Positions 38,529 through 46,957 of a stretch of 64,000 nt of DNA are shown piece by piece. Each line of letters starts with the position of its first letter. Within the stretch, counting starts at the first letter, position 1. Origin of the DNA: Pseudopontixanthobacter vadosimaris (GTDB lineage: Bacteria > Pseudomonadota > Alphaproteobacteria > Sphingomonadales > Sphingomonadaceae); assembly GCF_012979275.1 (NCBI RefSeq), contig NZ_JABASZ010000037.1, positions 124,001 through 188,000 of the forward strand. Direction: 5' to 3'. The position numbers and the translations under genes are program-made. Under the pieces are notes generated by a model. That model did not search any database. It was not told the DNA's origin and saw only the letters and a list, made by a program, of their open reading frames with translations.

Positions 38529-39704
38529 TTACGAAGCGAGCGCTGCCTGCACGATACGCCGGTAGATCCGCGTCAACGTCAACAGATCGTCCACGGCCAC
38601 GGCTTCGTCACGCTTGTGCATGGTTGCGTTCACAAGGCCGAATTCGATGACCGGGCACAGGTCCTTGAGGAAGCGCGCGTCGGAGGTGCCGCCGCTGGTG
38701 CTCGCCTCGGGGCGGACGCCGGTTTCGGCCTCGACCGCCGAGGCCACCAGTTCGGAAAACTCGCCCGGCAAGGTGAGGAAGCTCTCGCCGGAAATGATCG
38801 CCTTCGCACTGCCGCCATGGCGAACAGCCACCTCCTCCACCCGGCGCACCAGTTCCTCGCCGCGATGCAGATCGTTGAAGCGGATGGAGATACGCGCTTC
38901 GGCGCGGGCAGGGATCACATTATGCGCCGGGTTGCCGACGGCCATGTCGGTGATTTCCAGATTGGAAGGCTGAAACCAGTCCGTGCCTTCATCCAGCACC
39001 AGCGCCTGCAATTCGGCGAGCATGGCGACCAGCGGCGGAATGGGATTGTCCGCCAGATGCGGATAGGCGACATGGCCCTGCACCCCCTCGACCGTGAGCC
39101 AGATGTTGACCGAGCCGCGACGGCCGATCTTCATCATGTCGCCCAGCCGGTTTACCGAGGTCGGCTCTCCCACCAGGCACAGGTCCGGCATGTCTCCGGC
39201 GGCGCGGATATGATCGATCAGAGCGCGGGTGCCGTATAGCGCCGGCCCTTCCTCGTCCCCGGTGATGATGAAGCTGATCGTGCCTGTTTCGGCAGGAATA
39301 TCCGCCACCGCCGCCGCCATGGCAGCGATCGAACCCTTCATGTCCACGGCGCCCCGGCCGAACAGCAGATCGCCGCCCGGAGCCTGACGTATTTCCGGCG
39401 CGAAGGGGCCGCTTGCCCAGCCCTCACCCGGTGGAACCACATCGAGATGACCGGCGAAGGCGAAATGGCGCGAGCCTGCCGGGCCTGTGCGGATCGCGAA
39501 CAGATTCTCGACCGGACCGTCGGGTGCCTCACCGGCAATGAAGCGATGGACCGCAAAGCCTTGCGGTTCCAGCAGACCAGCCATGACATCGAAAACGCGT
39601 CCCACGGCCGGTGTGACGCTGGGCACAATCATCAGCGCCACGGCATTTTCGAGAGCGCCCATGCTCCTGTCGCCAGCGGGCACGCTGTCCGAAACGGTCG
39701 CCAT
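38529..39704 (-). CDS. dapE: Succinyl-diaminopimelate desuccinylase
   Basis: 391 residues of an M20 metallohydrolase in the lysine/DAP pathway. Zinc ligands are in FAGHLDVVPPG, GRGAVDMKGSIA and TGDEEGPALYGT, then the substrate-side EPTSVNRLGDMMKIGRRGS and the dimer His in VQGHVAYPH. The closing STSGGTSDARF and NATMHKRDE fit DapE. Its ATG overlaps the GST stop by 4 bp (ATGA), so the pair is coupled. Confidence 0.95.
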   Translation of the reverse strand: MATVSDSVPAGDRSMGALENAVALMIVPSVTPAVGRVFDVMAGLLEPQGFAVHRFIAGEAPDGPVENLFAIRTGPAGSRHFAFAGHLDVVPPGEGWASGPFAPEIRQAPGGDLLFGRGAVDMKGSIAAMAAAVADIPAETGTISFIITGDEEGPALYGTRALIDHIRAAGDMPDLCLVGEPTSVNRLGDMMKIGRRGSVNIWLTVEGVQGHVAYPHLADNPIPPLVAMLAELQALVLDEGTDWFQPSNLEITDMAVGNPAHNVIPARAEARISIRFNDLHRGEELVRRVEEVAVRHGGSAKAIISGESFLTLPGEFSELVASAVEAETGVRPEASTSGGTSDARFLKDLCPVIEFGLVNATMHKRDEAVAVDDLLTLTRIYRRIVQAALAS

Positions 39705-40366
39705 CAGGCCGGCATGCCTTCATATTGCGCCAGAACCCAGTCCTCATCCTCGGCCGCCGCGATCCAGCCCTGCATCCATTCATGCTCCCATACCGCCTGC
39801 ATGTAGGCCTGCGCGAAGCCTGGAACGCCGATACCATAGGTCAGGAAACGGCTGACGACGGGAGCGTAGAATATATCCGCCGCGCCGAAGGTGCCGAACA
39901 GGAACGGCCCGCTGGTGCCGAACCGCGCCCGCGCCTCCGCCCAGAGTTGCAGGATGCGGACGATGTCATCACGGCAGTCCTGCGAAAGCTGTGCATTCTC
40001 CACCCGCCGCCGGATGTTCATCGGGCATTCGGCGCGCAGCGAGCGATAGGAGGAATGCATCTCCGCCACGAGGGAACGGGCCATGCCGCGCGCCGAATCC
40101 TCCTTGGGCCAGAAGCGGTCGCGCCCGACCTTGTCGCCGAGATATTCGAGGATGGCCAGGCTGTCCCAGATGACGGTCTCGCCATCCCACAGGATCGGCA
40201 CCTTGCCCGATGGCATGATGTCTTCGGACGTCTGCTTGGCATGGTCCCATTCCTCGCCGCCGATATTCACCGTCAGTTCCTCGAAGGACAGGCCCGACTG
40301 CTTCATCGCCAGCCAGCCGCGCAGGCTCCAGCTGGAATAATTCTTGTTGCCGATAATCAGCTTCAT
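39704..40366 (-). CDS. Glutathione S-transferase family protein
   Basis: 220 residues. The N-terminal thioredoxin-like domain reads KLIIGNKNYSSWSLRGWLAM and GKVPILWDGETVIWDSLAIL (catalytic Ser likely in the SSWS turn; the cis-Pro in KVPIL). The C-terminal all-helical domain reads GTFGAADIFYAPVVSRF. It resembles cytosolic zeta/YfcF-like GSTs of proteobacteria. Substrate is unknown. It is coupled to dapE by an ATGA overlap. Confidence 0.92.
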   Translation of the reverse strand: MKLIIGNKNYSSWSLRGWLAMKQSGLSFEELTVNIGGEEWDHAKQTSEDIMPSGKVPILWDGETVIWDSLAILEYLGDKVGRDRFWPKEDSARGMARSLVAEMHSSYRSLRAECPMNIRRRVENAQLSQDCRDDIVRILQLWAEARARFGTSGPFLFGTFGAADIFYAPVVSRFLTYGIGVPGFAQAYMQAVWEHEWMQGWIAAAEDEDWVLAQYEGMPA

Positions 40367-40528
40367 CCGAATCTCGCCCCGTCGCCCTGACGCATCACTG
40401 CCCGATCATTGAAACGGACATTCCGGCATGGTGCCGGCTGCATATCTGTCCCGCCGGGTTAGAGAAGGCGAAGCGGCCTGTCGAGGAAGCAGTGGTTGCG
40501 ATCCGGGCGCAGGCGTTTCCGAGCGCCT

Positions 40529-41206
40529 TCAGATGCCTGCATCGGCCAGGATGGCGGCCCGCAGTTCGGGGATGCCCAGACCCTTCTCGGCGCTGGTCAG
40601 ATGCAGGACGGGAAAGGCGGCCGGATGCTTGCGCGCTTCGTCGGCGACTTTCGCCGCCACCTCATCCAGCGCGCTGGCCTTGATCTTGTCCGCCTTGGTC
40701 AGCACGATACGGTAGCCGACGGCGGTTTCATCGAGCATCCGCATCATCTCGCGGTCGACATCCTTCAGCCCGTGGCGGCTGTCGACCAGCACCAGCGTGC
40801 GGTTCAGCACCTGCCGCCCTTTCAGATAGGTGCGGACCAGCGCCTTCCACCGATCCACCACCTTGGGCGGCGCCTTGGCGAAGCCGTAGCCCGGCATGTC
40901 GACCAGCCGGAACCGCGTCGGTTCACCCACCTCGAAGAAATTGAGTTCCTGCGTCCGCCCCGGCGTAACCGAAGCGCGGGCGATGGCCTTGCGGCCCACC
41001 AGCGCGTTGAGCAGCGAACTCTTGCCCACGTTCGATCGCCCGGAAAAGGCGATTTCCGGCACGGTCGGTTCCGGCAGGAATTTCAGCTGCGGGGCGGACA
41101 GGAGGAAATCGACCCGGCCCGAAAACAGCTTCGCCGCCTGCCGCGCCAGTTCGGCCCGCTCGCGCGCCTCCCGCTCTTCGCGTAGTGCTTCTTCCTCGGG
41201 CGTCAT
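40529..41206 (-). CDS. engB: Ribosome biogenesis GTPase EngB (YsxC/YihA)
   Basis: 225 residues of a TrmE-Era-like GTPase needed for 50S assembly. G1 reads GRSNVGKSSLLNAL, G3 reads DMPGYGFAKAP and G4 reads TKADK. An acidic/Arg-rich N-terminal extension of about 30 residues precedes the domain. The ATG at 41206 overlaps the yidC stop by 4 bp, so translation is coupled in the rpmH-rnpA-yidD-yidC-engB operon. Confidence 0.96.
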   Translation of the reverse strand: MTPEEEALREEREARERAELARQAAKLFSGRVDFLLSAPQLKFLPEPTVPEIAFSGRSNVGKSSLLNALVGRKAIARASVTPGRTQELNFFEVGEPTRFRLVDMPGYGFAKAPPKVVDRWKALVRTYLKGRQVLNRTLVLVDSRHGLKDVDREMMRMLDETAVGYRIVLTKADKIKASALDEVAAKVADEARKHPAAFPVLHLTSAEKGLGIPELRAAILADAGI

Positions 41207-43038
41207 GCCTTGCTCTTGCCCTTGTCCCTGGCTGCGCCTGTTGCTGGCGATTCCTTCTCGCGCAGCTTGTCCTCGCGGTCCTTTTCCGCCTGCGCGCGCA
41301 ATTGCGGGTGCTTGGAATAAAGGTATTTCTGCTGCGCCAGTGTCAGGATATTGGACGTCGTCCAGTACAGCAGCAGACCGGCGGCAAAGGGTGCCATCAC
41401 GAACATCAGCACCCAGGGCATGATGTTGAACAATTGCTGCTGCACGGGATCGGTCATCGCCGGGTTCAGGCGGAAGGTCAGCCACATGGTGAAGCCGAGC
41501 AGCACCGCCAGCACGCCGATGGCAAGGAAGCTGGGCGGGGTGAAGGGCAACAGGCCGAACAGGTTGAGGATGGTCGCCGGATCGGGCGCGGACAGATCCT
41601 GGATCCACAGCACGAACGGCTTATGCCGCATCTCGATCGCCAGGATCAGCACCTTGTAAAGGGCGAAGAATACCGGAATTTGCAGCAGCATCGGAAGACA
41701 CCCGGCCAGCGGATTGACGCCTTCCGACTTGTACAGCGCCATGATCTCCTGCTGCTGTTTCTGCTTGTCGTCCTTGTAGCGTTCCTGCAGCGCCTTCATC
41801 TTCGGCTGAATCGCCTTCATCGCCGCCATCGAGGCAAAGCCCTTCTGCGCGATGGGGAACATCAGCCCGCGAATGATGACAGTCAGCAGGATGATCGCGA
41901 CGCCGAAATTGCCGACCAGATCGTATAGCAGGCGCAGCAGCCAGAAGATCGGCTTCTCGAACCAGCGGAACCAGCCCCAGTCGATCGCCAGGCCGAATTT
42001 TTCGACACCCGCATCTTCATAGACGTCGAGAACGGCGCTTTCCTTGGCACCCGCGAACAGGCGGGTGGTGCGCGTCACCTGCTGGCCCGACTGGATGACC
42101 ACCGGTTCGTAGATGACATCGGCGCGGAAGATGTTGTTGCCGAGCGAACGGAAATCGGCCTCTGGCGAGGCGCCGTCCTGCGGGATGAGCGCACCGAGCC
42201 AGTAGATGTCGGTAAACCCGATCCAATGCGCCCGGCCTTCGCCCGACGCCCGGCGTGCTTCGGCAAGATCGTCGTAATCGGGGCCGAATTGCACACCATC
42301 GCCAAACGCGCCGATAGGGCCGGAATGGATGGTCCAGGTGTCGACGCTGGCGGTGCGGTCCGTGCGGTTGAGCGTCGCGAAAGGCTGCAGGGCCACCGCG
42401 CCGCCGCCGGTGTTGGCGACAGTCTGCTGCGCCGTGATCATGTAATAGCGGTCGATCGACAGGGTGATGGTGAAGAGCTGGCCCTGCCCGTTGTTCCAGC
42501 GCAGCGTGACCGGCGAATCCACGGCCAGAGGCCCGCCGCTCGCCTGCCAGCGGGTGCGTGCATCGGGCACGCGGATATTGCCGCCACCCGCATCGGCTAC
42601 CCAGCCGAACTGCGCGAATTGCTGCGCCGGCGTTCCTGCCGGGCTGAAGATGCGGATGGGGCCGCTATCATCATCCACGGTTTCCCGGTGCGTCTTGAGC
42701 ACGATATCGTCGATGCGCGCACCGACGGGATTGATCGAGCCGGCAATGCGCGGCGCATCGATCGGCACGCGCGCCCCGTCGGCGAGCAGGGTTCCGATAT
42801 CGGCGCGTTCCCGCGCGATGTCCGCAGGATCGCTCAGGCCGCCTTCGCGCGTGTGAATGGCCGGGGCCGCCCCGCCATCACCATCGGCGAGCAAGGCGCG
42901 GTCGGCGGGCACATCCTCGCGCTGTGCCTGTCCCACCGTGGCGGGCTGCGGATAGAACTGGCTCATCGCCAGTTCCCAGCCGAGCAGCATCAGGCCGCAC
43001 AGAACGACGGCCATGATGATATTGCGCTGATTGTCCAA
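41203..43038 (-). CDS. yidC: Membrane protein insertase YidC
   Basis: 611 residues. An N-terminal TM helix (IIMAVVLCGLMLLGWELA) is followed by a large periplasmic domain (residues 30-370) and the conserved insertase core of five TM helices (GWFRWFEKPIFWLLRLLYDL, IRGLMFPIAQKGFASMAAM, CLPMLLQIPVFFALYKVL). It inserts inner-membrane proteins alone or with SecYEG. It lies between yidD and engB. Confidence 0.97.
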   Translation of the reverse strand: MDNQRNIIMAVVLCGLMLLGWELAMSQFYPQPATVGQAQREDVPADRALLADGDGGAAPAIHTREGGLSDPADIARERADIGTLLADGARVPIDAPRIAGSINPVGARIDDIVLKTHRETVDDDSGPIRIFSPAGTPAQQFAQFGWVADAGGGNIRVPDARTRWQASGGPLAVDSPVTLRWNNGQGQLFTITLSIDRYYMITAQQTVANTGGGAVALQPFATLNRTDRTASVDTWTIHSGPIGAFGDGVQFGPDYDDLAEARRASGEGRAHWIGFTDIYWLGALIPQDGASPEADFRSLGNNIFRADVIYEPVVIQSGQQVTRTTRLFAGAKESAVLDVYEDAGVEKFGLAIDWGWFRWFEKPIFWLLRLLYDLVGNFGVAIILLTVIIRGLMFPIAQKGFASMAAMKAIQPKMKALQERYKDDKQKQQQEIMALYKSEGVNPLAGCLPMLLQIPVFFALYKVLILAIEMRHKPFVLWIQDLSAPDPATILNLFGLLPFTPPSFLAIGVLAVLLGFTMWLTFRLNPAMTDPVQQQLFNIMPWVLMFVMAPFAAGLLLYWTTSNILTLAQQKYLYSKHPQLRAQAEKDREDKLREKESPATGAARDKGKSKA

Positions 43039-43077
43039 GGTAACCGGTCCCGTCAGAAGTCTTGATTGGGCGATGCC

Positions 43078-43287
43078 CTAGGGCACCGGATCATATCCAT
43101 GGCCCCCCCATGGATGGCAGCGCATTATACGCTTCGTCGCCAGCCAGCTACCCTTGATTGCGCCATATTTGCCCAGCGCCTCGATCGCATATTGCGAGCA
43201 GGAGGGCGCGAAGCGGCACGACGGCGGCAAAACGCGCGAGGGGCCGATCTGCCATAGCCGCGCGAGAAGGATGAGAGCCTGTTTCAT
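43078..43287 (-). CDS. yidD: Membrane protein insertion efficiency factor YidD
   Basis: 69 residues. The conserved core [20 protein letters not shown] and the [14 protein letters not shown] end are diagnostic. It assists YidC-dependent insertion at the inner membrane. The true start is the ATG at 43287; the longer open frame upstream overlaps rnpA. It sits between rnpA and yidC as in most bacteria. Confidence 0.95.
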   Translation of the reverse strand: MKQALILLARLWQIGPSRVLPPSCRFAPSCSQYAIEALGKYGAIKGSWLATKRIMRCHPWGGHGYDPVP

Positions 43288-43342
43288 GTCTGCCGTCCAT
43301 AGCGGAAAATGCGGATCGTTCCACTCGGCCCGGAAACGGGCA

Positions 43343-43774
43343 TCAGCGCCGCGATTTGCGCGACCGGGACCGGCCACCGCGCGGCGGGTCGCCCTTGCCC
43401 TCGCGGAGGCGTTCCAGCGCAGCGTCCAGTTCGGCGCGCAGCATGGCGAAATCCCGTTCGACACCGCCGTCGCGGCCGATGAGAACATGATCGTGGTCGG
43501 CAAGGCCGCCTTCCGGCAAGGCGGATCGCAGCAACTCGCGGAAACGCCGCTTCATCCGGTTGCGGATAACGGCGTTGCCGATGCGCTTGGTCACGGTAAT
43601 CCCGTAACGCTTGCCCTTCCCGCCATTGGCATGCGCGAGCAGCACGAAGCCGGGCCGCGCCACCCGCATCCCGCGATTGGCGGCAAGGAAATCGGAACGT
43701 TTGCGGATAATCGCCGGCGCTTGCCCGGACGGCGATGCGCCGACCGCCGGATCAGGAATTTCCGATACGCTCAA
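43343..43774 (-). CDS. rnpA: Ribonuclease P protein component
   Basis: 143 residues. RnpA helps the RNase P RNA process tRNA 5' ends. The core shows [24 protein letters not shown] and the RNR signature [18 protein letters not shown]. The protein carries extra N-terminal (about 20) and Arg/Ser-rich C-terminal residues. It lies between rpmH and yidD. Confidence 0.94.
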   Translation of the reverse strand: MSVSEIPDPAVGASPSGQAPAIIRKRSDFLAANRGMRVARPGFVLLAHANGGKGKRYGITVTKRIGNAVIRNRMKRRFRELLRSALPEGGLADHDHVLIGRDGGVERDFAMLRAELDAALERLREGKGDPPRGGRSRSRKSRR

Positions 43775-43860
43775 ATCAGCCGGCGAATCTACGAAGACAG
43801 TTACAGACCGGCGTCGAAGCGAACTCCGTCACCGAACCGGCTAGCATCACACCGCGCAGA

Positions 43861-43995
43861 TCAGGCGCAGAGATTCTTCCGGCCGCGGCGGCGACGATTG
43901 CGCAGCACCTTGCGGCCACCGGGGGTCGCCTTGCGGGCGAAAAAGCCGTGGCGCCGCTGGCGCACGAGATTGCTGGGCTGGAATGTCCGCTTCAT
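43861..43995 (-). CDS. rpmH: Large ribosomal subunit protein bL34
   Basis: 44 residues, [20 protein letters not shown] then [20 protein letters not shown], the standard bL34 sequence pattern. The start is the ATG at 43995. It heads the rpmH-rnpA-yidD-yidC-engB operon on the minus strand. Confidence 0.97.
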   Translation of the reverse strand: MKRTFQPSNLVRQRRHGFFARKATPGGRKVLRNRRRRGRKNLCA

Positions 43996-44018
43996 AACGT
44001 CCTCGAAAATATGGCGAT

Positions 44019-44039
44019 GGTGCGGATTGTCCCCGCACC
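44019..44039 (-). promoter_or_regulatory. Leader hairpin upstream of rpmH
   Basis: GGTGCGG and CCGCACC form a 7 bp perfect stem with a 7 nt loop, starting 23 bp upstream of the rpmH ATG. No T run follows, so a leader structure or RNA-stability element fits better than a terminator. Confidence 0.35.
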
Positions 44040-44101
44040 ATGAAACAAGCAAATGAAAATGGCCGCCCCTGCAGAAGGCGACCCCTGTATGCTGCGCGCA
44101 A

Positions 44102-44857
44102 CTACTGCAGCGGCGCGCCGGAGTCAAGATAGCCGCGGCGCAGCGCGGAGCCCGCCCCCGCGATATCCGCTTTCGCCAGGGTAACACCCTGCTCCGGCTG
44201 CAACCAGCGGCGCATCTCGCCCCCGGTAAGCCATAGCGCATCTTCGAACCCGACCGAATTGGTCATGGCGTAAAAGGCCTGCGCCTGCCCGGGCGAAAAG
44301 CCCATTTCCTCGTAATAGTCGAGATAGAACCGATGTTCGCGCGCCTGTGCGGGAAAATCCGCCGCCTGCCGACCTTCGGCATCCATCCATGCATGAACGG
44401 CAAATTCCGCACCCTCGGCAATCTGCCGCTGCGCCCCGGCCAGGAACAATTCGACAGCGCCGGACCGAACCGAACCGCCGCGCGGGACCGATGTGGCGAT
44501 ACCGCGCGCGCGAATCATCCGTCCCAGCTCGAAATTGGCGGTATCGTGGTCGGTCCCGGGGCACTCGACCATCTCGAGAACCGCTATTCCGGGATGATCG
44601 CGCAGCAGGGCCGCAAACTGGGCGGGACTGTGTTCATCGGTAACGTCCAGCAGAGCCACCCGCCGGTGGTCAAGCACCTGGAATGGCCCGTATCGCTGCT
44701 GCTGCTGCGCGCCCGCTTGTGCCGCGCCCATTTCGGCCGGGGTCGCCTGCGCCGGTGCCGCACCATTCGCGGCGATGGACGCCACTCCGGTCAGCGGCGA
44801 TGCCGCAGCGACAAAGGTGAGCAGGTAAGAGCCGGATTTCCACATGAGGCAAAGCAT
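44102..44857 (-). CDS. Periplasmic ClpP/crotonase-like fold protein
   Basis: 251 residues. A hydrophobic N-terminus with small residues ([20 protein letters not shown]) suggests export. The rest resembles predicted periplasmic ClpP-fold proteins: [20 protein letters not shown] followed by [20 protein letters not shown], a [10 protein letters not shown] segment where the catalytic Ser of ClpP-like proteins sits, and AVHAW where the His would be. Catalysis is unproven and the name is tentative. It is divergent from comM. The exact start is uncertain (44857 or 44845). Confidence 0.6.
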   Translation of the reverse strand: MLCLMWKSGSYLLTFVAAASPLTGVASIAANGAAPAQATPAEMGAAQAGAQQQQRYGPFQVLDHRRVALLDVTDEHSPAQFAALLRDHPGIAVLEMVECPGTDHDTANFELGRMIRARGIATSVPRGGSVRSGAVELFLAGAQRQIAEGAEFAVHAWMDAEGRQAADFPAQAREHRFYLDYYEEMGFSPGQAQAFYAMTNSVGFEDALWLTGGEMRRWLQPEQGVTLAKADIAGAGSALRRGYLDSGAPLQ

Positions 44858-45025
44858 GGCTGCAAAGCCCTTGCCGAAACCCCAAGCGAAATGCTTTCCG
44901 GGCCGTTCACCAAAGCGGCATGCGTGATTTTACCCGCCGGCGGCACTGCGCCCCCTCGACCCGCTGGAACTTTGGCGGCAAAGGGCAGGGAAAGAGCCGA
45001 CAGGCGTTTACAGGGGGAAGCGGGC

Positions 45026-45955
45026 ATGGTCGCCCTTATCGGCACGGTCGCCTATCTGGGTCTGGAAGCCCGCAAGGTCGAGGTGCAATGCCAGATCGCC
45101 TCGGGCCTGCCGCGCTTTGCGGTCGTCGGGCTGGCGGACAAGGCCGTGGGCGAAAGCCGCGAGCGCGTGCAATCCGCGCTGTCCGCCATGGGCCTCGCCC
45201 TGCCGCCCAAGCGCATCACCATCAATCTGTCGCCGGCCGACCTGCCCAAGGAAGGGTCGCATTACGATCTGCCCATCGCGCTGGCCCTGCTGGCGGCCAT
45301 GGGCGTGTGCGATGCCGAACAGATGGCGGATTGGGTAGCGGTGGGCGAGCTGGCGCTGGATGGGCGCATCGTCGCATCGCCCGGAGTCCTGCTGGCCGCG
45401 ATGCATGCCGCGGAACAGGACGTCGGCCTGATCTGCCCCGCCGCGCAAGGGGCGGAAGCGCGCTGGGCCAGCGGCGTGCCGGTCTGCGCCGCGCCCGATC
45501 TCGTCAGCCTGCTCAATCATCTGAAAGGCACGCAGGCGCTGCCCGAACCGGCGCGGGGGGAGGTGGCACCAGCGCCTCCGGTGGCCGATCTGAAGCAGGT
45601 GAAGGGGCAGGAAACCGCCAAGCGCGGGCTGGAAATCGCCGCTGCCGGAGGGCACAATCTGCTGATGAACGGACCGCCCGGTGCGGGCAAATCGCTGCTT
45701 GCGTCCTGCCTGCCCGGCATCCTGCCCGACCTGACTCCGTCGGAAGCGCTGGAAGTGTCGATGGTGCAGTCGGTCGCCGGAACTCTGGAAAACGGGCAGA
45801 TCAGCCGCACCCGCCCCTTCCGCGCGCCGCATCATTCGGCCAGCATGGCCGCGCTCACCGGGGGCGGGCTGAAGGTGAAGCCGGGTGAGGTCAGCCTGGC
45901 GCATCTCGGCGTGCTGTTCCTTGACGAACTGCCGGAATTCCACGGCATTATGTAG
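45026..45955 (+). pseudogene. comM: comM (yifB), 5' part, truncated by transposon
   Basis: YifB/ComM is a Mg-chelatase-like AAA+ helicase that promotes branch migration during natural transformation. The 5' part has the Lon/ChlI-like N-terminal domain (LPRFAVVGLADKAVGESRER), Walker A GPPGAGKSLLASCLPG, and Walker B LFLDELPEF. The gene is cut right after this motif. The transposon end adds three codons (Gly-Ile-Met after His) and a TAG at 45953, giving a 309-residue product. Joining 45026-45942 with 49056-49647 gives 1,509 nt without a stop, a normal 502-residue ComM, so the insertion is clean and the rest of the gene undamaged. Confidence 0.95.
45935..45942 (+). repeat. Target-site duplication, left copy
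   Basis: GAATTCCA, repeated at 49048-49055 on the other side of the element. With the preceding G it lies in the palindrome GGAATTCC. Confidence 0.93.
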
Positions 45956-45968
45956 CAAGCGCACCAAA
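45943..45968 (+). repeat. Left terminal inverted repeat of the transposon
   Basis: 26 bp starting CGGCATTATGTAGCAAGCGC, identical to the complement of 49022-49047. It contains the TAG that truncates ComM. Confidence 0.95.
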
Positions 45969-46010
45969 TGAATTACGGACGCATCGCGACCGCTGCGCTA
46001 TGCATCGCGG

Positions 46011-46445
46011 ATGGTTACAACGCACGCAATCACCGCCCTGCGCGATAAGCGGGGAGAACTCGCCGGATCGATCGACGCCCTCCAGGACCAGCTCCGCCAG
46101 GCATTCATCGACATGGACCACATAGACGCGACCCTGCGCATGTTTCAGCCAGACATAGAGCTAGACGAAATCAAGCCTAAGCCCCTCCCTCCGCGCCACA
46201 GGGCGTTCAAGGGACAGGTAACGCGGGCGATCCTCGCCATGCTGCGCAAAGAGGGTCCCATGGACGCAAAGGCGATCACGCTGCGTCTAATGGCCGAGCG
46301 GGAGCTAAACGTGAATGACAGCGGCCTACAGAAAGCCATGCACAAGCGGATAGGGGCGGCGCTGCGGAACTTGCGCGAGCGTACGCTGGTGCAGTCCGAA
46401 CAGGGCAAGGGCGGGCTGTTGCGGTGGTCTATAGCAGGTAGCTGA
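46011..46445 (+). CDS. Transposon passenger: coiled-coil plus winged-helix-like hypothetical protein
   Basis: 144 residues. Residues 1-45 are a probable coiled coil (LRDKRGELAGSIDALQDQLR). The second half (KGQVTRAILAMLRKEGPMDA, then MHKRIGAALRNLRERTLVQS) reads like a winged-helix or HARE-type nucleic-acid-binding domain. I recall similar proteins in alphaproteobacterial mobile elements but know no function. It starts 43 bp inside the left terminal repeat, with no strong ribosome site. A DNA-binding or transposition-accessory role is inference. Confidence 0.75.
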   Translation: MVTTHAITALRDKRGELAGSIDALQDQLRQAFIDMDHIDATLRMFQPDIELDEIKPKPLPPRHRAFKGQVTRAILAMLRKEGPMDAKAITLRLMAERELNVNDSGLQKAMHKRIGAALRNLRERTLVQSEQGKGGLLRWSIAGS

Positions 46446-46509
46446 CCGCGCCCCATAACATGGCGAGGCTGAGGGCTAGAAGGGCGGCGAATTCGAGCTT
46501 GAGACGCAT
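46429..46509 (-). CDS. Short hydrophobic ORF (26 aa) downstream of the HTH gene
   Basis: Starting with MRLKLEF, it then has a near-continuous hydrophobic helix rich in Ala and Leu (AALLALSLAMLWGAVSYLL). It lies 30 bp after the HTH-like gene on the same strand, and its ATG sits at the foot of a GC-rich hairpin. It overlaps the 3' end of the 144-residue gene on the other strand. It may be a membrane peptide of the small-toxin type, or chance. Confidence 0.3.
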   Translation of the reverse strand: MRLKLEFAALLALSLAMLWGAVSYLL

Positions 46510-46531
46510 GGGGCGAGCATAAGCCCGCCCC
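46510..46531. other. GC-rich hairpin between HTH gene and hydrophobic ORF
   Basis: GGGGCGAGC pairs with GCCCGCCCC (8 of 9 bp) around a 4 nt ATAA loop. No T run follows on either strand. It would sit in the leader of the hydrophobic ORF and after the stop of the 144-residue gene. Confidence 0.6.
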
Positions 46532-46539
46532 ACACTTAT

Positions 46540-46737
46540 TCAAAATGCGAATGAGCCTTGCGCAGGCGGTGCATCGGGGAAATGTTGTCCTTTTAGAACT
46601 TCGCAAACCCGTCCCGGATTTACGCCTACAAGCGCAGCAATCTGATGCTGATAAAGGCCCTGTCCATAGCGCAAAAACTTAATGTGGCTCGCCATAGCGG
46701 GGGTCACACGGTTGCTCGGTGTTCTTTTGGTAGCCAT
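46540..46737 (-). CDS. Transposon passenger: small HTH-like protein (65 aa)
   Basis: From MATKRTPSNRVTPAMASHIK on, residues 11-50 read as a small helix-turn-helix (FLRYGQGLYQHQIAALVGVN followed by PGRVCEVLKGQHF). The pattern QHQIAALVGVNPGRVCEVL fits a recognition helix of Xre/sigma-region-4-like small regulators. The ATG at 46737 has AAGGCG upstream; the longer frame to 46785 is probably untranslated. A 12 bp perfect palindrome just upstream could be its operator. Role unknown; an element-encoded regulator is the simplest reading. Confidence 0.7.
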   Translation of the reverse strand: MATKRTPSNRVTPAMASHIKFLRYGQGLYQHQIAALVGVNPGRVCEVLKGQHFPDAPPAQGSFAF

Positions 46738-46748
46738 TGTCGTTTCGC

Positions 46749-46760
46749 CTTTTGCAAAAG
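46749..46760. promoter_or_regulatory. Perfect 12 bp palindrome upstream of the HTH gene
   Basis: CTTTTGCAAAAG lies 12 bp upstream of the HTH start codon, in the position of an autoregulatory operator. Confidence 0.45.
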
Positions 46761-46845
46761 CGACTGCGGCGCATTGACATCGCATGATTGAGACTCCAGA
46801 GAGCCATCAACTAGCTAGTCACCGCGCTGCAATCGCGGTTCCTGA

Positions 46846-46883
46846 AAGCCCCTGAGTGTTAGCGCACTTGGGGGCTTTTTCTT
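46846..46883 (+). terminator. Intrinsic terminator inside the transposon, plus strand
   Basis: AAAGCCCC-tg-AGTG pairs with CACT-tg-GGGGGCTTT, followed by TTTTTCTT. No plus-strand gene ends just before it, so it may insulate the transposase gene from antisense transcription, or end a small RNA beginning near 46780. Confidence 0.65.
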
Positions 46884-46957
46884 GGTTAATCAGGAATCCC
46901 TAAGAGTCGAGTCTCGTTATGTTCCCCTTCCACGATTCGGTGGGGATAAACGGCGGA

